A stretch of DNA of 64,000 bases from Cymbidium sinense (GCA_021442155.1 CM038214.1:52546514-52610513), one strand, 5' to 3'. Positions 1 through 12,059 are shown, counted from the stretch's first letter. The notes: generated by a model not told the origin, from the sequence alone. Numbers and translations: made by a program.

Positions 1-148
1 TTCAATTTGAGGTGAAATACTCCCCCTAGTGTTTTTCCATTAAAGGTCGAATGGTGGCTACAATTTGGCTGAATTCTAGCTTGCCAGTGGCAAGGGGTCG
101 GGGGAATGCTTCCTTTTCTTATTCTCCTCTCTTTGTGAGTGTTTTGTG

Positions 149-152
<4 letters not shown>

Positions 153-192
<40 letters not shown>
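153..192. repeat. (AG)20 microsatellite
   Basis: Uninterrupted AG dinucleotide run of about 40 bases inside the U3 part of LTR-A copy 1. It makes an artificial Arg-Glu-rich reading frame that should not be read as protein. Confidence 0.97.
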
Positions 193-196
<4 letters not shown>

Positions 197-1628
197 GGCT
201 ATCCTTCCTCTCTTTTCATACATGGTCGAGAGCCATGTAATCAAACTTCTAGGTGGTCAGATTTCAGCCAGCAGCAAGAGGGTCAGCGAAAGGGTGGATT
301 TTATCCCCTTGGTCTTGTGAGTATCTTTGGACAAAAAATTGGAGGTGATGAAGGCATCTCCTCCCCTTTCCTCCCTTGACCCAGAGCTAGGCTTCATCCT
401 TCCTTCTTCCTTCTTCATTTCCCTCTTATAAGCCAATTCTCTTTTTTCTTCAGGGCTGGTCAATTGAATTTTAGTTTTGGAACCATCCTCCAAGAGGTGG
501 TCAAAGGTCACTTGGATAAAATCTAAGGAATTTTGATGAAGGGAGGAGGAATCCGCTAAGTATCTTTTACTTGGTCAAAACCTCAAACCATCTCTCTTTG
601 GTTCCATTTATGGCTTTTTGCATCACCATCACAACCTTTAAGCTAGTGTTTGGCTACCCAACTAAAACCCAATGTGAGTTTGAGGTTAAGTCCACCCATT
701 TGAATTGGATTGGACATTTGAACCCAATTCAAACATTTTGATTCAAAGTGTTTTGATTATAATTTAATTCATTTAATTTTGAGTTCAATCATCTTTAATT
801 AAGGATTGATTAAGTTTTGATTCAATTAAATTATTTAGGATTTGAATTAATTTTGAATTTCATTTCATTTCAACACATTCAGGATTAAATGGGTTAAGCT
901 TGAATTCAATTGGGTTCAAATGACTCATTTGACTTAATTGAATTTTGGTTGGACTGCAATCATCTCTAATCACAGGTGCAAGATGATTTGGAGTGGTTAA
1001 TTTCATTTGATTTCAATTTCATTCCAATTTGAATTGATTTGACCCAAAGTGGGTTTTAATGGGTTAAGTTTAGGTTCATTTGTGTCAAATGACCAATTTG
1101 ACAAATTAGATCCAATGATGGGTTGGATTATGTTTGATTATCATTTCCAAATGATTTTGAGTAATCAAATTGGGTTGATTTCAATTTTATTTCAATTTGA
1201 ACCCAGTAGGTCCCATTTAAGTTCATTTAGATTAAGTGGTCTAATTAACCTAAGTAAGGCCTAAATAAATTTAAATTTCTTTAGATTTATAATTAAACAT
1301 GTTTAGTTTATCATTTTTAACATTTATAATGATTTTATTTGATTAAATTTTTGGTGGGTTGACCTTTGACTTGGTGGGAAGATTTTAATTTAATTTATAA
1401 TTGAATTCATTTGTTTTGATTTAAATTTAATTTATTTTGATTTATTTAAATTTGTTTTGATTTAATCCAAATTTGGAATTTAGGTTAAGTCTACCTATGC
1501 CCATTAGGTTAGAACAAATCCAAGGAGGATGCACTAGGTCACTAGGTGTAGTGTCCTAAGCACTTAATTAGGATATTCCTATCTAGGATTAGGAAATCCT
1601 AATTACTAATTTCAAAATTAATGTTATT

Positions 1629-1644
1629 CTCATCTAAAAATGAG
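1629..1644 (-). other. LTR-A terminal hairpin, copy 1
   Basis: CTCAT at 1629-1633 pairs perfectly with ATGAG at 1640-1644 around a CTAAAA loop, seven bases inside the LTR-A terminus. The same position in copy 5 (55310-55324) has CTCAC pairing with GTGAG. The stem is thus kept although its last base pair differs between copies. Confidence 0.6.
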
Positions 1645-1651
1645 GTCAGCA

Positions 1652-2045
1652 TTCACATGGAGAACATATGGGTTGGACTTACATCCCTTTAGAATGCCAA
1701 ATAGATATAGGTTGTTCACATGATGAACGAGATTGTGCACATCCTTTGATTGAGCGCACATCCCTTTAGAATGTTAGATTTATAGAATGTTTCCATGGCA
1801 AACATATGGGTTAAACTTACATCCCTTTGAAATGCCATTATTTACAGAGCGTTGGAGAACATATGACTGGGCTTACATCCATTAGAAAGCTAAAATTTAT
1901 TGTATAGAGGTTCACATGGTGAACATAAAAATTGGACTTACATCCATGTGGAATGGTAGAATATTATAGAAGTTCACATGGTGAACTATATGGATTGGAC
2001 TTACATCCTTTGGGAATGTCGTATGGAAATAGATTTTTTGCATGG
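1652..2045 (+). repeat. 63-bp tandem repeat array, copy 1 (about 6 units)
   Basis: Head-to-tail degenerate units of about 63 bp with the recurring words 'cacatggtgaac', 'ggacttacatccctt' and 'gaatgccatatgga'. Marker positions near 1662, 1718, 1793, 1852, 1913, 1976 and 2040 give the period. A longer array of the same unit lies at 28100-28990. In both places it is followed by the same 'ggcatgagattgg..aatttgatcaggttgactag' region, so it is a component of element C and not an independent satellite. Confidence 0.85.
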
Positions 2046-2685
2046 CTAGGTACCATCATGATAGCTTTATGGCATTAATAAAATGGTACCTTACTGTTGA
2101 GTAATAAGTACAATAGCATTATAAGGAAAGAATTCATGTCTAAAAAATTCAAGGGTTTAGGGCCTCAGCGCTATAAGTATAGCACTGCACCACTTCAGAT
2201 GGCATGAGATTGGGATAATTTGATCAGGTTGACTAGTTGATCGGTGCCTATGACAAATTTGGCACCAAGCCTAGTTAAAATACAGTCTGCAGACAAATAA
2301 TCCTTTTAAATAGAAAGAACAAACTTTTTACTAGCACTTTGATGCTTGTCACACTACTACATCAACATCTAGTCTGGCTTTCTACATGACGCCAATTACA
2401 AAATTAATTATCATAAATGCCATAAATATGTCTTTTTGACTTGTGTGGTCACCATTTTGGTACGCTAACCAGTATCTTTGTGCTAAATGCTTAGTGCCAT
2501 AGTGCTGGTCCCATATTTAGAAACCAAGAGCTTAGCACATTGGCACTGATAAAGTATCACTACGACAATAGGGCCAGTCTGTAAATAAGACCCCTAGGCT
2601 GCTCATTTTTTTATTCTAAATCTTTTGTTTGTACTAAAGTTCTTATGCCCATTCCTCTCTTCCTTTATTCCACTTAGGAAAGCCA

Positions 2686-3532
2686 ACATGTCAGTGAAAT
2701 ATGTCATCTATGGCAAGATAAGGATAGCTGTCAGCAAGACTAATAGGTTTATTAGTGTATGATCAGTATCTCTTCTACTATAATGATCATCTTGATTTTG
2801 ATGAAATTCTTAATTTTCTTATTGCTAGAAATTCTTATGTTTAATGAAAAATTCTTGGGGATAAGATTATTAATTTTCCTACCATTTACCTAACTATTGA
2901 AGCCAAAGATTGGCACTATCTCAATTTTGCCAAGTTAATGCTCACTAGTAATATTAGTGAGGTGACTAGGGATAGAACCATTTTGAATTTTGCAATTCAA
3001 AAGGACTTTACTATTGATGTAGGGAGTATAATTTATAATTTTATTTGTATTATGCTTAGAGGTAGTACTACAATTGGGCATGGACATTCTTCTCTTATTT
3101 ATTTTTTATGTTTTGCAATGGGTGCACAAAGGGAGTCTAATGAAAATGTCCTAATTCAAAGGGCTCCCCAACTAAAAGAACAACTAAAGGGTTTGGCTCG
3201 AGGATTGAGGTGTGAGAAATCTTTTAAGACTTTAAATGAGCAACTCAAAAAAATTGGAGGATAAGTCTTAGATTTAAGAAAAAGGGTTGGTGAAACCAAT
3301 CAGTAATAGGAACTGGAGAAGAAATTTGACCACCATATGGGTCACCAGCAATAACAGGTATTATAGATAGTTGAGTTTAACTCAGTACTTATTCATATGT
3401 TTAAAACCATGGATTTCATGCGAGTTCGAGTCAGGCTTTTTCTCATAGTACACCACATTATCACTCTTATGTGAGCACCCCGTGTGAGCTGCAAGAAGAA
3501 GAGGAGGAGGAAATAATGAATATGATTATTAG
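2686..3532 (+). pseudogene. Putative plant transposon protein (PF20167-like) relic, copy 1
   Basis: Decayed frame with an open stretch at 2938-3264. Just upstream, 2902-2940 reads AKDWHYLNFAKLM, then SEVTRDRTILNFAIQ and FTIDVGSIIYNFI. This order (aromatic W-x-F block, S-x-VTR-x-R, I-DVG-x-I-Y, then a P-S-L-I-like segment) is what I recall for the plant-only 'putative plant transposon protein' family (Pfam PF20167), whose function is unknown. A predicted coiled-coil-like stretch follows (EQLKKIGG, then EKKFDHH). Relative to the copy at 29671, most of the N-terminal third is deleted between 2700 and 2760, and frameshifts break the C-terminal acidic end near 3490-3532. Assignment is from memory of the family pattern; a profile search would settle it. 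Confidence 0.6.
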
Positions 3533-3719
3533 TTTTTTTCCTTCTTTTTTAAATTTTTTTATTATTTGCATTTTCTTTCTTTTTTTAGTCTAAAACCTTA
3601 TTGTAATAAATTTTTGATATTGATAAAGATATTTTTAATTTTTATACTTTGTGTTTTTCTCTATGAAATGCTATAGGATTTAAAAGCTTAATAATAAAAT
3701 TTTTAGTTTTAAACAAATT

Positions 3720-4560
3720 GAGGGCTAAGCACCGTGGCACTGTAAAATCAACTCTTTGGCACCATTAAGCTGAAAGATATAAGTGCAAAATGCCAAGAAC
3801 TCCATGCCTTAGCCTTACATTGATAACACTGTGGTGCTATAAATATGACTTAGGCTTGATGTTAGAGAGATCAACACTTCAATGCTATAATATGAGCACG
3901 TCAATGTTATTAGTTGCCTAAGGCTTAATTTCTTGAGAGCGTAGTGCCTTAGTGCTGAGATATCAATGCCATGGCATTAAATGAGTGTCTAAGTTTAATT
4001 TTTCCATGAACTCAACACCTCGGTGCTAGAACATCAGCACCTTGGTGTTGTTGGATGCATGCCTAAAGTTCAAAATTCTCAAGAGTGCAGTGCCTAGATG
4101 TTGGACCCTCAATAATTTGACACTATTTCATCTATGCCTAAGATTCAATACTTTTTAGAAATTTAAATGTTTGGCAATATAACACCTTAGTAATGCTAGA
4201 TTTCATAATTTTTAGTGCAAAACACTCTTCCCACATGTCTTGGATCCAAGATCAATAGAGGGAAGAGTTTGTTTCACACTAGAAAAAAATTTGATTGTGG
4301 AATAGATTTCAAGATATAACACCTGAGCATTGGGAAATTATTGCTATGGCGCTATTATAAACAAGTGTAACCTAGGAAGGAGCACTGCAATGCTAGTACT
4401 AGTGCTATATCACTGCGGTGCTATAAACATGACATTAACTCGAGAGCTTAGTGCCAATGGTGTTGGATTTTCAGTGCTATGAAGTAGATCATCAAAGATT
4501 TCATTCCCGAGAACTCAAGCACCTTGGCACCGCAAAACATGAACTCTATTTTTAAACCAG
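3720..4560 (+). repeat. Palindrome-rich block of element C, copy 1 (GCACC/GGTGC words)
   Basis: Short imperfect inverted repeats built from GCACC and GGTGC or GTGCC and GGCAC recur every 30-50 bases. Examples are GCACCGTGGCACTG near 3730, CCTCGGTGCT near 4019, CAGCACCTTGGTGTTG near 4034, CACTGCGGTGCT near 4410 and GCACCTTGGCACC near 4521. The same words occur at 2160-2560 and 5270-5400, and in the second copy at 29100-29560 and 31000-31800. They are too short and too regular to be coding. Confidence 0.75.
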
Positions 4561-4860
4561 ATTCTTAGAGAATTTAAAATTTTTATGAAACTTTGGCGGC
4601 ATAACACTTTAGGAGTGCTAGATTTTATAATGTTTTAGTGTAAGATGCCAAAATTGATAGAGGTGGGATTTTTATCTCACGCTAGAACCAAGTTTAATGG
4701 TGGATGTCTTCTAGGCTTAAAATTCTTGAGATTCTTGCATCTAAAATGCTTTTTAACAAAATTGAATTCTTTTCTCTTACTATAGATCAAAGATCAATAG
4801 AGGGAGGATTTTCATTTCTTTTGGATCCAGAATTAGTGATAAAAGTTTAGAATTTTCCTT
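4180..4860 (+). repeat. Three degenerate direct repeats in the 3' part of element C, copy 1
   Basis: The motif 'gat(c)aatagagggagg-att-ttcat-tctca' plus 'agaaccaagttta-tggtgg' occurs near 4240-4310, 4640-4710 and 4790-4850. A preceding 'ggc-ataacactttag-aatgctagatttataa' block is repeated at 4170-4210 and 4590-4635. The second element C copy has the same three at 31500, 31930 and 32060. This marks an internal direct-repeat structure older than the duplication of the element. Confidence 0.6.
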
Positions 4861-5013
4861 GAATTTGTTTTGGGAGAGAAATTACATAAAAGAACTTTTT
4901 ACTTGGAGTTTATAACAATCACATTTTGGTTTTTTGCTTTGTGTAGGAAGAACACACCTAACACTATGACAAGAAGGCATTCTAGAGAGAATAGAGCATT
5001 TAAGAGTACTTGG

Positions 5014-5034
5014 AAGAGAGAGAGAGAGAGAGAG
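5014..5034. repeat. Short (AG)n microsatellite
   Basis: About ten AG units, interrupted only at the ends, near the 3' side of element C copy 1. Confidence 0.9.
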
Positions 5035-5419
5035 GGAGTTTTGAATCAATTATAATAACACTAAAATTCCAACAATTAGAAGGGAAAAGAAGAAGAAGGG
5101 TAGTGGGCAATTCCCTCTCTTTTACAGAGATTTTGGGTAACTATTCTCGTCTCTTGGAAAGTTTTCCATCCATCCTATTCCCCAACTCCCACTTGGTGGT
5201 TATTGTTCCCTGGTGGGATGGGATAGTTTTATTGCTTTTAAAACTTAAATTCATGAGTTCTAAGGTATCACAACACTGTAGTGCTATGTTATTTTAATAG
5301 AAACCATCATGCACGGTTTGGATTTTTAGATTTTGTAAGGTGGTGATAGTGCTTAGGCACTTCGATTATAGCATCATGGCACCATAAGTCAAGGTGTTCC
5401 ATTTATTTTATTTTTAGAT

Positions 5420-7458
5420 ACAAATAAAATTACCCCAAACACTAAAATTACCCCCAAGTTGATTTTAAATCTTTGTAGAAAAAATTATTTTAAATTATTA
5501 TACTTTAAAGAACAACAACAAGAAATAGTAAAGAAAAGTAATAGTGCATGAAATGTAAAATAGAACACAGAGACTTTTTGGTGGTTCAGCTAAATCCCAA
5601 AAACTGGCCTACATTCATGCCTAGCAACCCAAGCTAGGAATTAACTAAATCAAAGTTGAGATTACAATAAATCATATGTACTCTCCTTCATGGGCAAGTA
5701 CAACCCAACATTGTACTTTTTTACTTGAGAAAGTATAACGCAACACTATACTTTCTTATACGGCAAGTACAACCCAATAAAAAAGGGAAGAGATAAAGAT
5801 CTAGCTCTCAATTTAAAATTAATTTTGTACTCACAACCCAACTATACCAATATCAAGAAAATTGATAAAATAAAAAGAGAGCTCACTTCTCAATTAACAT
5901 AAGATTAAATTTAATGTAAGAACTTGAATGGAATACTAAATGGAAGTAAGTCTTCAAAGAAGTTTAATTTATTTTAATGAGATGAAATGTTGAAAGCAAA
6001 AAGATTTGAAATGATAACTTAAAACATCACACAATTAAGTTATGAATAATAAATCAAAACAAATGATGTATAAGAATTTGTATTGTATAATAATCAAATT
6101 TGTATGAATGAACAATTCAAATAAGTTTAATTAAATTCTCTTTTTCAACTACTTTATTATATGTAAGTGATGAAATATTTGCAAATATTAGCTTCCAAAT
6201 CACTTGTATACTATTTGAAATCAAATATAAGATGAATTTCACTAAAAAAAAATAAAGCTTTAAAACAAATCCTTACTCAACTTAAATCAAATGTTTCAGC
6301 GAAAGAAAACTTCCAATCACAACTTACTTTTTTCATTAAAACCATGATTGATTGAATTAACTAAGAAGATTTGCAAGGTAGGATGAAAAGTTTAAGCAAA
6401 AAATAATTTAAATGAAGCTTCTTTAAGCTTTAAGCCAAGGATGAATTTCACCAATCCTTCAAGTTTCCAATGCAATCTTCAAGCCAATCTTTTTTCCAAG
6501 GGAAAGAGAAGGATGATGTAGAGTTGTTGCATTTGAATCATAAAAAACTCTAAAGGAATAGTGTAGCAAGGAGTAGGCCAAGAATGGAAAGATAGCTATA
6601 AAACCTTTTTCTTCAAGTCAAGTAGAAAGGGTGAGGCTACAAGGGTCAGCCAAGTATGAGATGGTTAGAGAAAATTATTTAGGAAAGGATTTGATCTAGA
6701 TCATGTAATTAAATCAAATACATACCTAAGATTTTTGACCATGAGAGAAAACAGAGGGAAATAAATTTGGCAATGATTTGAATTTTGAATTCAAATGAAA
6801 TAAAATAAGGTCAACCAAGGCATGAGAGGGAATTCTCTTTTAAGGAAAGTATTCAAAAATTGAATGAAGATTTCAAACAATTCATGAAAAATATCTCCAA
6901 GAAAATAATGGAGAGAGGGTGGAGAGATAAAAGAGAGACCAAATGGCATAAATGAAAGTTTAAAACAAAATTCATGTTAAGGTGATTGGCTTATTAGAGG
7001 GAAATAGATTAAGAAAAATATTGAATTTAAAATGTCATTGATGCATAAATACGAATTAGAATTGAATGAGAGTTGAGTTTAGATTATTTTTGACGAGAAT
7101 AAAATTAAGATGAGAATGAATAACAAGCATTTACCTTAACATGGAAATCTCCATAAGAATTTCAGATTTTTGATATGATGTTCACTAAAAAAGAGATTTT
7201 AAGTAGAGATTAATATAATATGATATGGTGAAGATAATAACTCAAATGGAGAAATCATGAATTAGGAAAATAAATATGAATTAATTTGAATAAAATAATT
7301 TTTAGAAAATCCATTGGAATTTTAGCCATGGCTAGTTTTCATGATTTAAATGATTTCAATTTAATGTAATGAATAAATTTAAATCCAAGTTGATTATTTA
7401 ATGTGCTATTTAAGTAGTAAATATCATTTAAATTAATTGAAATTTAAATATATGTGGC
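5420..7458 (-). mobile_element. Copia-type LTR, R/U5 side (minus strand), left of LTR-A copy 2
   Basis: On the minus strand, 5615-5565 reads 'tgaatgtaggcc' followed by 'gctgaaccacc' and 'gtctctgtg'. This is the conserved block seen near the R/U5 end of many plant copia (SIRE-like) LTRs (my recollection: ..GGATGTAGG..CCGAACCAC..TCT.TGTGT). Next to it are repeated 'gggttgtactt' words (5700-5770) and, at 5440-5460, a C-run like the one that ends such LTRs. No coding sequence is visible. The U3 half of the same LTR lies beyond the LTR-A insertion, at 15060-15950. The gap-free 5900-7458 stretch is AT-rich non-coding. Confidence 0.5.
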
Positions 7459-7463
7459 AGTTG

Positions 7464-7478
7464 ACCTCACTTTTTGAG
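7464..7478 (+). other. LTR-A terminal hairpin, copy 2
   Basis: CTCA at 7466-7469 pairs with TGAG at 7475-7478 around a CTTTT loop, immediately inside the 5' terminus. Sequence differs from copies 1 and 5 but the stem is kept. Confidence 0.45.
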
Positions 7479-8589
7479 CTAGTTCTCAACTGTCTCATCA
7501 TAGATATAGGACTCTTATAGACATTAAGAGCTCCCTAGTCTTAAGACACTTCTAGTGATTAAGTGAACACTTAACCTAAGCCTAGAAACTTAGAAGAGTT
7601 TGCTACTGGAATAGGTTGTGCCCTAGGGACTTAGGAAGACTTGCCTACCCTATAGCCTAAACCCAATCCATACTTTCTTTTTCAAACAAACCTCAAATTC
7701 ATACCAAACAAAAACCAAATTTCCATGACTCATAATCAATCTCATGATCAAATTCAAGCTCAAAATTTCTCCATAAAACCTCATGATCAAATTCAAAACC
7801 CTTCCAAAGACCTTTGATTTTATTTTATGGACTTAGCCTTAACCAAATTCAAATCAATCCCAATTCATTTGATTTTCTCAAATATCAATTCAATCTTTCA
7901 ATCAAACTATCAAATTCCAATTCAAATCCAACTTCAAATGATTCAATCTCAATGATCAAAACTAAATCCAAACTCAACCAAATTCCTTCTAAGTACTTTG
8001 GCCTTCTTCCATGAGCTTGGTCAAATTTGCTTCCAAATCACTCCAAACTTAAGTGATTTTCTCATGAATCATTTATATTTTCATTTATATTCTCAAATAT
8101 AAATGAACTATAAATTCAAATAGCCTTTACCAAATCCAAAATCAAATCAAAATTTAATTTATACCCTTTAAGCCAATTCCTTGAACTTGGCCAAATCCTA
8201 TCCAAGTCAAATCAAAACTAATGGATTTTCTCTTGAATCAATCATTCCTTTAATTATCTATCAAAATATAAATGAAATCTACAATCATCAAGCCAAATCA
8301 AAATCAACTCAAGTAAAACCCAACCTAGCCTATTTGACTTGAGATATTCAAATGAGCCAAAATTCATTTTAACCCAAACCAATTGCAATTAAATTTATAT
8401 GTCAATCTCAAATCCATATATAAACTCAACTAAATCAAACCCAACTCAAAATCAAACCAATTAAACCCAATCGGCTCACTTGACCAAAGTGGCCAATTTA
8501 ATCTACATGAACCAAAATCAAATTCAATCTAAATCAAAATGAATTAAGCCAATCCAAACTTCATGTCAGATTGTTGATCATCCTAGGTT

Positions 8590-9250
8590 AATCAATTATC
8601 ATGAGTTGGGTCAAACCAAGTCAACTGAGCCTATTGACCGAGTGAACCTTTTAAACCATATGAAGCCAAACTAGCCAAAGTACAACCTAAACCAAATTGA
8701 TTGTAACCAATGGTTCAAGTTCATTCCAAATTAAATATTAAACTTGACAAAATCCTTAATTGAACCCAATTTGGCCAATTGGTCAACCTAACCCAACTTA
8801 GCCCAAATTGACCTTAAGAGTCAAATCAACCTAAAACCCAATCAAATCCAAATTAAACTTAACCAAAGCCTACAATATATTACAAATTATCAACCAAACC
8901 CAAACCAAGCCATGATTCAAGCCAATTTGGTCAATTGGATCAAATTGGTCAACTTAGCCCAAATTGACCTAAAGGATCAAATTGGCCAAAATCCAAATTA
9001 AATCCAAATTAAACCAATATACTCCAATTGATCATTTAAACTTGACCCAACCCTTGGTTTGACCTAATTTGATTAATTGTTCAACCTAATCCGATTTGAT
9101 CCAATTTGGTCCAAATGGGTCAAATTGACTCATTTTAAACCAAATGAACTCCAAATGACATGAAACTTGGTCAACTCATTTTTGACTCATTTGAAATCTT
9201 CTAAAATAAAATTCAATGCCAAATGACCACTTTCCCTTGGGTCAAGGGCA
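8590..9250. promoter_or_regulatory. Dense TTGAC/GTCAA (W-box core) cluster in LTR-A U3
   Basis: By hand I count 17 TTGAC cores on either strand in about 660 bases, 16 of them followed by C or T (the WRKY W-box form). They sit in a cryptic repeat built from 'ccaaattggtcaa'. The same cluster is present in LTR-A copy 5 (53950-55130), copy 1 (600-1450) and copy 6 (57060-57200). Seen: the motif density. Known: WRKY factors bind TTGAC(C/T). Inferred: it might affect transcription; it may equally be a by-product of the simple repeat. Confidence 0.45.
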
Positions 9251-12059
9251 TCCCATGAGTAAAGACACTTGCCCAAGTGGTCATTTCTCTTCCTTGGCCA
9301 CTTGACACTCATCCATTAGTCCACCTAGGCACCAAGGACACTGATCATCTAACCCAAGAGGTGATTGGGGCAGCCATAACTCATGGGGAGGTGAATTCAC
9401 CTCACCTCTTTCATTGGAACACTTGGGATGAAGGACTTCCACCTCCCCTTGCTAGGACACCCACTTATCCTTCATGGCAGCCATTTCTTGTGCCTTAGCC
9501 AACCAAAATAAGCCACCTAGGATGATTCCTCTACATTCCCAAGCACCCCAAGCCAAGGACACCCATTTTGGAGCCAAAAATCACAAAATGAAGGGGATTA
9601 TCTGCCACATTTGAAATCAAAAAAATAGAAGCAGCAAAACTCATCCTATTCCTCTCATTTCCATCCCTTATAGCTCCCAAACCAACCAACAATCATTCAT
9701 ACTTGATTTTGAGCAAAATATTTTGATGAGGAAGCAAAGACCACTGGTAGATACATTATTTTGAAGTGAAAGTTAAAGTCTAGGCTCATTCCAAGACTTC
9801 TTGCCCCACTCAAGAGCTTCCTCAGATCATCACTACCGCTGAAAATCATCCCTGGTGAGGTGACTTTCAAGAAAACCCATAGTCTGGCTTAGGATTTCTT
9901 GTTGTATGAGCATTTTCATGCAATTTTAGAAATTTTCCTTAGAAATCCCACATATTTTTTTATTTTATACAATCCTAATATGAAATATGAGTTTTTAGTA
10001 TGAATTGATGCAAAAATGAGTCCATTTAGATGAAATTTTACTTAAATTTTGCAAAAAATTAAATTTCTCCCTCGGATCACAATTTAGCCACCAAAATGCA
10101 CAACAGCATCCGATCCCATGATTCATGGGATTGGACAGCTCAGATCATGCGCGATATGAGCATTTTTGCCCTTCAGATTAGATCTAGATCATATGATCCG
10201 TGATCGGACGGTCTGATCTGATCCACACATCTCTTTCACTATTCTCAACCGTTTGGCTGATGCGGCACTATGAGTCTAATCACATGGTGAATATGGCCGT
10301 GTGTTGCTGCATTAGTGCCGCACAGGTGCTTAGTGTGTTAAGTGCAAAAATTCAAATTTTTTGATTTTAAAATTATTTAAATCACCTAAAACTTTAAAAA
10401 TTCATAGAAAATAAAATACTTAATGCAAAATTGCAAATATGGGCTCGTTGGATTTATATTTTTGAGAGAAATCTACGAAACATAATTCTCCATATTATAC
10501 TAAATATTTTGAGCTTAATTTAATTTTTAGTAAAAATAAATAAATTTCATTAGTTAAATAAAAATACACATCAAATTAAGTTGAAATTTTCAGAGGTTAA
10601 AATTGAACATAAAATAAACCTACCATAAAAATTTCAAGTTAAATGGATTATGGGATTGGAAGATAATGCATTCTGAAGTTCAAATGGTAAAAATAAATTA
10701 ATGGACTTTATAAAAACTGTGGAAAATCACTTAAATTAACCAAAATTTTGAAGAATCATAACAAATCATAGACAATGAAACAAATACAAATAAATACTCA
10801 TTTTAAAGTTATTTTAGAGGAGAATTTAATAAAAATATTTCTAATTTATTTTGAATAGTAATTAAAGCTTAATTTGGGTTTAATTAAAAACTTAATTAGC
10901 TTAATTACTAAAGTAATTAATTTCAAACTTTTTAAGATTGATTAATGGGATAACATCTGCCTATCATAATTTTCTTGGTATTTATTTCCTGGTTAATTAG
11001 GGAAATTACTTGTCTTATCCCTAATTAGTTTCTTAATTAATTAGATGATTAATTAACATTCTAAATAATAAGAAAAACTTTAATTAATTTTGTTAATCAT
11101 TGTGGAATAGTGAAAGGGCATGGGAAATGATATGGGACCTCTTTCCCATTCATTTCCCTATGTTCATTTCACTTTTGAAACTAATTAATTTGGGACTAAT
11201 TAATGGTTTGATTCATTAATTAAAATGGCTTAATTAATCAAATTAAAATCAAAAATATTTCAAATATCATCTAATTATGTTTCTTGGGTAGATCTTTAGG
11301 TGTTTAATAACCTAAAGCTATTTAAGGAAATTATGGCTAGCCTACATGTGTGGGGAAGTCATAAGAGTACTTAATTAAGTTCTTTAATCTAATTAATCAC
11401 TAATTGTCAGTCAATTGCATTAGGCCTTTTATTTCTTAAGGTCATTACTGATTTAAATTCCAATTCATGTGCATATCATGTTGTCTCATAATTAATTGGT
11501 TAATTACTTTAAGGTAACATAGGCAAGGGTTAATTAATTAATTTAATTCATATCACAACTTAATTAATCCATAAAATTCACCTAATTATCTTTTCATTGA
11601 ACCAATTTAATTAACAAACACGGGAATGGGTTAGGAGTAGTAAATGATTTTATCTCCTTTTTTCTCTAAATCAAATCAGACAACTTAATAAGAAGCTTTT
11701 ATTTATTTTAAATAAGCTTCTTTAATATGATTGTCCTTAGGAATTAGTTGGATTGAATGAAATTATATGCTTATGTCTCTTTATTTCTTGTCAATCATAT
11801 TAAAATATTGCATGCCACTTGATTCATGCATTCATTTTTTTTAAAATATTAATTAAAAATAAATGATTTCCTTTATGTCAAGTTACATGTGTTGGCTTAA
11901 GTTAAAAATATGTGTGGCTATTATCACTATTAAATCTCAAATGTATTTTCAAAGGCTTATTAATGAATAATAATACATGTTGTGACATTAGTTATACATA
12001 CATAGGAGGTGCATGTTAATATAAGCTTTGTGTATGAATTGAAGTTCCTTTCTTTCATT

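Larger units (their letters stand above)
1..1651 (-). mobile_element. LTR-A copy 1, 5'-LTR-end part, cut by window edge
   Basis: Member of the dispersed LTR-A family, read on the minus strand. The stretch 1490-1651 (lacking ORFs) matches 21750-21925, 38060-38290 and 55140-55331 in order: a 'tccacct..cattaggtt' block, a 'gtcctaag' block, then the terminal hairpin and GGTCAGCA. The sense terminus would therefore be TGCTGACC at 1651, a variant of the family TGTTGACC. Positions 600-1450 are the TTGAC/GGTCAA-rich low-complexity part of U3. Only about 1.65 kb lies in the window; the TATA and U5 side is to the left. The flank at 1652 is the 63-bp array of element C, so this copy inserted there. Similarity is seen by eye; solo status cannot be judged from one end. 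Confidence 0.75.
1652..5420 (+). mobile_element. Element C, copy 1 (unclassified repeat carrying a transposon-protein relic)
   Basis: About 3.8 kb that is collinear with ~28050-32120: 63-bp array, palindrome-rich block, relic of a 'putative plant transposon protein', AT-rich 3' part, second palindrome block, then three direct repeats. Clear anchor matches are 2170-2240 with 29115-29190, 2600-2690 with 29600-29680, and 3260-3540 with 30490-30770. I see no LTR termini, primer-binding site or RT in it, so the class is open. Its left side is the insertion point of LTR-A copy 1. The right edge near 5420 is set where a copia-like U5 begins and is approximate. Confidence 0.65.

Noticed and set aside
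146..379. Open frame with an Arg-Glu repeat
   Set aside because: It is made by the (AG)20 microsatellite; its other half has no motif and it lies in LTR-A U3.
6589..6606. TATA box for the minus-strand copia LTR (reads GGTTTTATAGCT on that strand)
   Set aside because: Not a convincing TATA element, and the other copy has a different sequence at the expected position.
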